Assembly (NCBI RefSeq): GCF_014066305.1
Contig: NW_023501039.1
Location: 1,661,388 to 1,725,387, forward strand
Reading direction: 5' to 3'
Length of the DNA: 64,000 bases
Source of the DNA: Letharia columbiana
Lineage: Eukaryota; Ascomycota; Lecanoromycetes; Lecanorales; Parmeliaceae
The translations under genes and the position numbers were made by a program. Of this stretch, positions 58,301 to 64,000 are shown piece after piece. Each line of letters begins with the position of its first letter. The stretch's first letter is position 1. The notes beneath the pieces were generated by a model. The model saw nothing but the letters and a program-made list of their open reading frames with translations, searched no databases and was not told where the DNA came from.

Positions 58301-61300
58301 CTCGATATAGTAGATATTAATATTAGCGTTAATAAGTATAATAGCGAATAATATATATTACGCTTATTTAATAATTCTAGTATATTTTAAATATATTATA
58401 TTTCTAAATTAATTATATATAATATTTAGAGATAGCGTAATAATAATTAACGAAGTCTATTTAAATCTTATTTCTATATTTTAAAAGAATTTAATATTAT
58501 CTATAAACGCGTCGCCTTTAATTCGCTTATATAAAATTTAATAATAATAGCGAGTATTAAATATAATATTAAAAGTTAAATTCGCTTTTTACTTCTTTAT
58601 AATTAGATATTTTAAGTACTCTCTATTAGTAATTAAAGATATAAAGTTAGAATTCTTTTATTACTATTTTATATCTTCTATAAAAATTATAATATAAATA
58701 TATATAAATATATTTACGCTATTAAGATTAATTTTAATATTATAATCTAAAGCTATTAATTTAAACTCTAGAATTTTAATTATATCTTCGAAGTTATTAA
58801 TATATAAACTAAGTATTAAAAGTAATATATTAACTCTTTATTTTCTCTCTCGCTAATTTAAATTAACGATTATAATATAAATCCTTATTAGAGATTAATA
58901 TATATTTTAATATAAATTAAATATATTAATAAAGATAAGAAGAGAAATTAAAAGATATAAAGATATAATAAAGCTAGCTAGATACGCACGGTTATATATA
59001 CTTAACTCTAATACTTTATAAATAAATATAAAGAGCTATAATAAACGAGTGCTTTTATTATTAAGCTTAAAGATTTAATATATTATAAATCTTAATTAAT
59101 ATATTAATATATTTCTATTTAATTTAATATCTAATCTCTTATAGCGATAATTAAAATATATATTAATTTCTCTAATATAGACTTATTCTTAACTTAAATA
59201 AAGAGTTTTTTATTTTAAAAAAAATAATTCTTTAATTATTAAGTACGTCGATATTAAAAAATCTAATTTTTTAATTTAAAAGCGCTCGCAATATAGAGCG
59301 GATTTACGAGAATTCTAATTTAATTAATTATTTCTCTAATAATTATTTTATTTCTATTAATCGTAGTAATACGAGCTATATAATATTTATAATTATTTTA
59401 ATAAAAATAATTCTCTTTCTTATAATAATAATAGACGATATTAGAGAAGAAGATTAAAGTTTAATTAAAATAGAATATATATTCTCTTAAATAAGATTTA
59501 ATAGAAGAAGCTTATATTAAAAAGTAATAGAGTTTAAAAAATTAATTAATAAAATATACTATTTCTATATAAATCTTAACGCGAAATTTAATCGATAAAA
59601 GTATAATCTTAAATAGCTTAATAAAATCAAAGAAATATATTATACTCTTTATAACTCGAACTTTCTTCTACTTACTTTATATCGAGAGCTACTTCTATAC
59701 TATATCTATCTTCTAATATTATAATTATATTAATAATAATTATATATTAATATATTTTTTAAAAATTATAATAAAGTAAGAAAGATCTTTAAGCGTCTAT
59801 AAATTCTCGAGAAAATTAAATATCTCTAATAAACTCTAATAGTTTTATCGAGTAATATTAAATATCTTATATTATAAATCTAATATTATTAAAAACGTCT
59901 TTATCTCTTAACTAGCTTACTTATATAATACTTCTTTTAATAAATTTATTATCGAAGAATAATATAAAGATAATAATATATTTTTATTAGAAGATATAGT
60001 AAGCTTATCCTTAGCTAGCTTATCGAAATTATTTAAAAAAATTTATTAAAAAGATTTAAGAGATAAGAGGAAATTAGATAGCGTATTAGTAGAGATCTCT
60101 AAGAATAAAGAATCAAGATCGTTAATTAAAGCTTTATATATAAGATCTTTCACTTCTATATTCTCTATATATTTAAATAGATTATTAATAGATAATAGAG
60201 ATAGTATTTTTAAAAGTTAATAAAAGCGTATATATTAATATTAAAAAACTTATATTAAAGCTACTATTAGCAACAGTTTTAAGTAATATAAATATCTCAT
60301 CTTGCGATATAATCTTTATAGACTTTATAGACTTTATAGACTTATTAAACTCTATAGACTTATTAAACTTATTAAATATACTATTATTATATTTCTATTT
60401 TTTTCTTTTATTCTCTCGCTTAGAATTATTTAGTCGTTATCGCTTAATAGCGTTAAATCTAAATCTTAAAATAAAACGACGTAATTAAAATTATAGATTC
60501 TTATTTAATATTATAAATCAAATTTATACTCTCTAAAAACTTATACTTATATATATAATAATAATAAATTTTTAAAATAAAGGATTATAATTATAAAAGC
60601 GAAGCTCGAGTAAATAGTACTATTAAAATTATTAGAAAAGCTATATAGAATATCGAGAAGGCTTAAGATAATAAAGAAGATTAAGAGAGATAAGGCGAGA
60701 TAGAAGATTTTAAAGATATTTTAAGAAATATTGGGAAAAGCCTATAGATAGCTAGGCTATAAATTAGAATACTAGATATATATTATAAATAAATACTATC
60801 GTAATACTATTAGTTTATATCTAATATTATTATAATATTAAGGAAAGTAGAGAAAGTATAACTTTATATCTTAATCTTTAGAATTTAGAAATATTTATAT
60901 TTCGTTTTATAATTATAAAAATCTATAATATCTAATTATTTCTATAGCTATTTTATTTATTATTAATCTTTTATAATTATATTCTATATATCTAATATCT
61001 CTTCTAATAATAGATCTAGAATAATAGATAATAAAGATAATTAAATTCTTATAATTCTATCTAGAAAATAGATTTTTAAAATTTATATATAATAGTTATA
61101 TATAGATTACTAGTATAAATACTTCTCTACTTTTTAAATATATTAAATCTTATTTTTTTTAAATATATATTAAATAATAAAAGATAGCGTTTTTAATAAA
61201 GAGATAATAGAATATTAGAGAGCTAATAGAATATAATTAATAACTTATATAAAAGCGTTAGATAGCGCTAAAAAAAAAGAATAATTTAAATATTATATAA

Positions 61301-64000
61301 TAATAATATTAATAATATAACTACGATAGATAGAAAGATATTAACGTTATTAGATATAAGAAAAAAATTAATTTATATTTAGATCTATTAAGATAAAAGT
61401 AAATAAGAAATATTCGAGTTTTTCTATCTCTCTAACTTCTTAATTTATTATCTCTATTCTTTAGATAAAGCTTATATTACTCATTTATATATTTAAAATC
61501 TAATATATAAGATCTTTTACTATCTCTATCTTAATATATCTATAATTTTAAATATATTAATAAGAAATATAATAAGAAAGAATCTTATTTAATCTTAATT
61601 TTAATTAAATTTTATTTTTTTTAAATTAATCTCTAATAAAAGGCGTTAGAAGAATATATCTAAGATTAATATAAAGAAGTAAAGAACTTAAACTCTAAAT
61701 TAGAAGAATAGATATTTAATTTTATAAAAGAATTATTATATATCTTCGCTATCTCGCTAATAGAAAATAAATTTTAAAAATAAGAATAATAATAATAGCT
61801 TTAAATATATACTTCGAAATTTTATTATAAACTACTTAATTTAATTATATTATTAATAAAGATTAATTCTAAATATCTAAAATTATAATATATTATTAAA
61901 TAAAGAAAAAAATAATAAGCTTAATAAGTTTAAGATAGAAATTACTCTACTAAAAGATAACTTTACTATTTAATCTTTAATATCTATCTCTAAGTCTAGA
62001 AAATTAAATACTCTTAACAATTTTTTTAAAAAAGTATTAAATAGAGTTAATAGTATCTTCGCTAATATATATATAACTTTTAATAAATTTAAAATTTATT
62101 ATTAATTTATATATCTAGCAAAATTTAGAATGGCTTTTTATACTTTTATTATTAGAGCTATATAAAGAGATAAGATTACGAGATAGAGCTAAGAATAGGA
62201 GAAAAGTAATAATAGAATTAAATTAAAATAAAAATAATTAAAAGATTTATTTTATTTAGAATATATAGATATAATTCTTAGCTTTATATTTATTATAATA
62301 TCTATACTAATAACTTATAGATTAAAATTTAAAATTATATTAAGAATAATAAAAATTATACTCTTAAAAGTATTTTTAAATATATATTACTTATTAAATT
62401 CTTCGCTTTTAAATATTCTCCTAGTATATTTAGTTAGATCTTCGACTTTATAAATAAATATATTAATATTATAGAGTCTAATACGAAGCTAGCACTTTAT
62501 TTCTACTTTAAGAGTAAGTTCTTTTATTCTATTCTTCGCTTCTCCGCTATATATCTATTTCTAATATATCTTAAAATATATAAATTAATTTCGTTATAAG
62601 AGTTAAGCTCTATATAAATTAGATAATAAATCTATAAGCCTTATATAACTCTAAATATAATTGAAATTTTTTTTAACGTAAATCCTCGTTATAGCGAAGT
62701 CTAAGAAGTATTATATCGATATTAAAGACTTTATATATATTAAATTAAAGAAATATTATTTTAGATATAGATTTATTAGTCTAATTAAATCGAATAAAGA
62801 TACTAATTATTTATTTCTAGAGACTCCGCCTTCGAAATAAATATATCTACTTACACTATAAGCTTTATCTTAATCTAAAAAATATATAATCTCTATTTCC
62901 CCTATCTTCTATATAACTCTATCTACTTTCTTATTATAATTCTATAAAAATATTATATTTTATTATATTTTATTATTTTATTAAATTAAGAGAGTATTAG
63001 ATTTTTAGCGAAGATATAATATTATAAGATTTATAATATATAGCATTTAATTTATAAAATAGATATTTCTTAGAATATATATTTAAATATCTTTTAAACG
63101 AGTTAAAATTTATAATATTTATTTAGTAAAGTAAGCTTATAATATATATAGAATTAAGATATTAATTCGAAGAAAGAGCTACTTTCGAAGAGTATTTTAT
63201 AAATTAATTAATTCTCTTTTATTATCTAATATTATATTATAGAATTATATTTATTATAAGCTAATTAATATAATAAGATATATAATTATTAGATATTCTT
63301 AGAGTAAGACTATCGAATATATTCTAGCTATTATAAAATTATAAAGAGTACTCATTTAATATCGCGCTAGTCGATACGATATATTTAAATAGCGAGAAGA
63401 TTCTTTATAATAATAATATATTCTATCTCGCTATTATAACTATAAAATTATATCTAATATCTATTAATTTTATCTATTAATCTTATCTATTATACTTATT
63501 TAAGTCTTATCTTTAAGCTCTAATATTCTCTATACGTTTCTATAGATATTAAATTTCTTTTTTCTATATAAAAAGATATAATATAGATATTAGAGGAGTA
63601 TATACTATTATATATTTTAACTCTAATATATACTCTATTCCTCGCAATTAATTTATTCTAAATAGATATCTAATATAATAAGATAAGCTATTCTATAAGA
63701 AACGTCTCTTCTATAAGCGATATATTTATATAATTAAATACTCTCTTATATCAAAGATAACTCTTAGAATAATAATCTAAGAGTGCTATTCGTATCTTTA
63801 CCTACTCTGCCTTTATAAAATAAATACTATAACTTTAGATAGAAGACTCGCTCTTATAATCCTCTAATGCTAACTTTAATTAAAATATTAGTTTAATAGT
63901 ATATCGATATACTATAGTAACTAGGCGAAAGAGTAATATAATATCGATAGATTTTCGATAATTAATTATAATATAAGATAAAATAGATAGATAGAATATA

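Larger units (their letters stand above)
54292..64000. other. RIP-saturated DNA, no recognised element
   Basis: About 9.7 kb with almost no CA/TG and no usable frame. Plus reading of 61400-62150 is long-helical and Lys/Gln-rich, and 55030-55500 is Gln/Ile/Tyr-rich, suggesting decayed coding sequence, but no domain could be named. Isolated less-mutated patches occur at 57255-57310, 58980-59000 and 63790-63880. No LTR pair was found by eye. Confidence 0.4.

Noticed and set aside
52444..64000. LINE or other named element in the right block
   Set aside because: Degraded frames look like old coding sequence in places, but I could not see a diagnostic motif of any family.

Overview
This window looks like a 64 kb gene-free, AT-rich block of a filamentous ascomycete (Pezizomycotina) genome. 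The main evidence is the mark of repeat-induced point mutation (RIP): over most of the window CA and TG dinucleotides are almost absent (I found none in bases 1-600) while TA is everywhere and CG survives, as expected of C-to-T change at CpA on both strands. No host gene, rRNA, tRNA or CRISPR array was recognised. Nearly everything is transposable element, mostly mutated beyond expression, with a few unmutated islands.

Left block (1 to 16608). A Ty1/copia element in plus orientation (Copia1) starts off the left edge and ends with its 3' LTR at 16457-16608. Inside it sits a copy of the same family in minus orientation (Copia2, 3355-14250, 149-bp LTRs, 5-bp target duplication ATATA). Inside Copia2 sits an unmutated, pol-only Ty3/gypsy chromovirus-type element (Gypsy1, 8019-11885, target duplication GCTTA) with a 1142-codon open frame (RT, RNase H, integrase, chromodomain). 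Its 5' LTR is cut at the inferred poly(A) site and joined to the pol frame through a 17-base A tract.

Central block (16609 to 52820). The deduced backbone is one old Helitron-like, minisatellite-bearing copy in minus orientation (H1), now split into four pieces between 18371 and 52443. Into it went a large terminal-inverted-repeat element (T1, 19722-31446, TA duplication), a plus-strand gypsy element (GypsyA, 31477-49140, duplication ATAAT) and a second copy of the Helitron-like element (H3, 50024-51350). GypsyA in turn was hit in its RNase H by a minus-strand RIP-mutated relative of Gypsy1 (Gypsy2, 36366-46618, duplication TTTAA). Gypsy2 carries an unmutated Helitron-like copy (H2, 39645-42203) and a small inverted-repeat element with a transposase remnant (42642-43258).

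Right block (52821 to 64000). A copia-family LTR with its primer-binding site and leader (52821 onward) is followed by a 125-bp MITE-like island and then about 9.7 kb of RIP-saturated DNA that I could not assign.

The nesting gives a relative history: Gypsy1 and H2 are unmutated yet lie inside RIP-destroyed hosts, so they arrived after the last effective RIP of those hosts. The three points most worth following are the poly(A)-joined chimeric retroelement, the Helitron-like family whose ends are fixed by three empty-site comparisons, and the large T1 element with CGGTT subterminal repeats. Boundaries were found by eye by matching repeated sequence, TG/CA ends and target duplications; pieces of RIP-mutated coding sequence were assigned from conceptual reading of the degraded frames.
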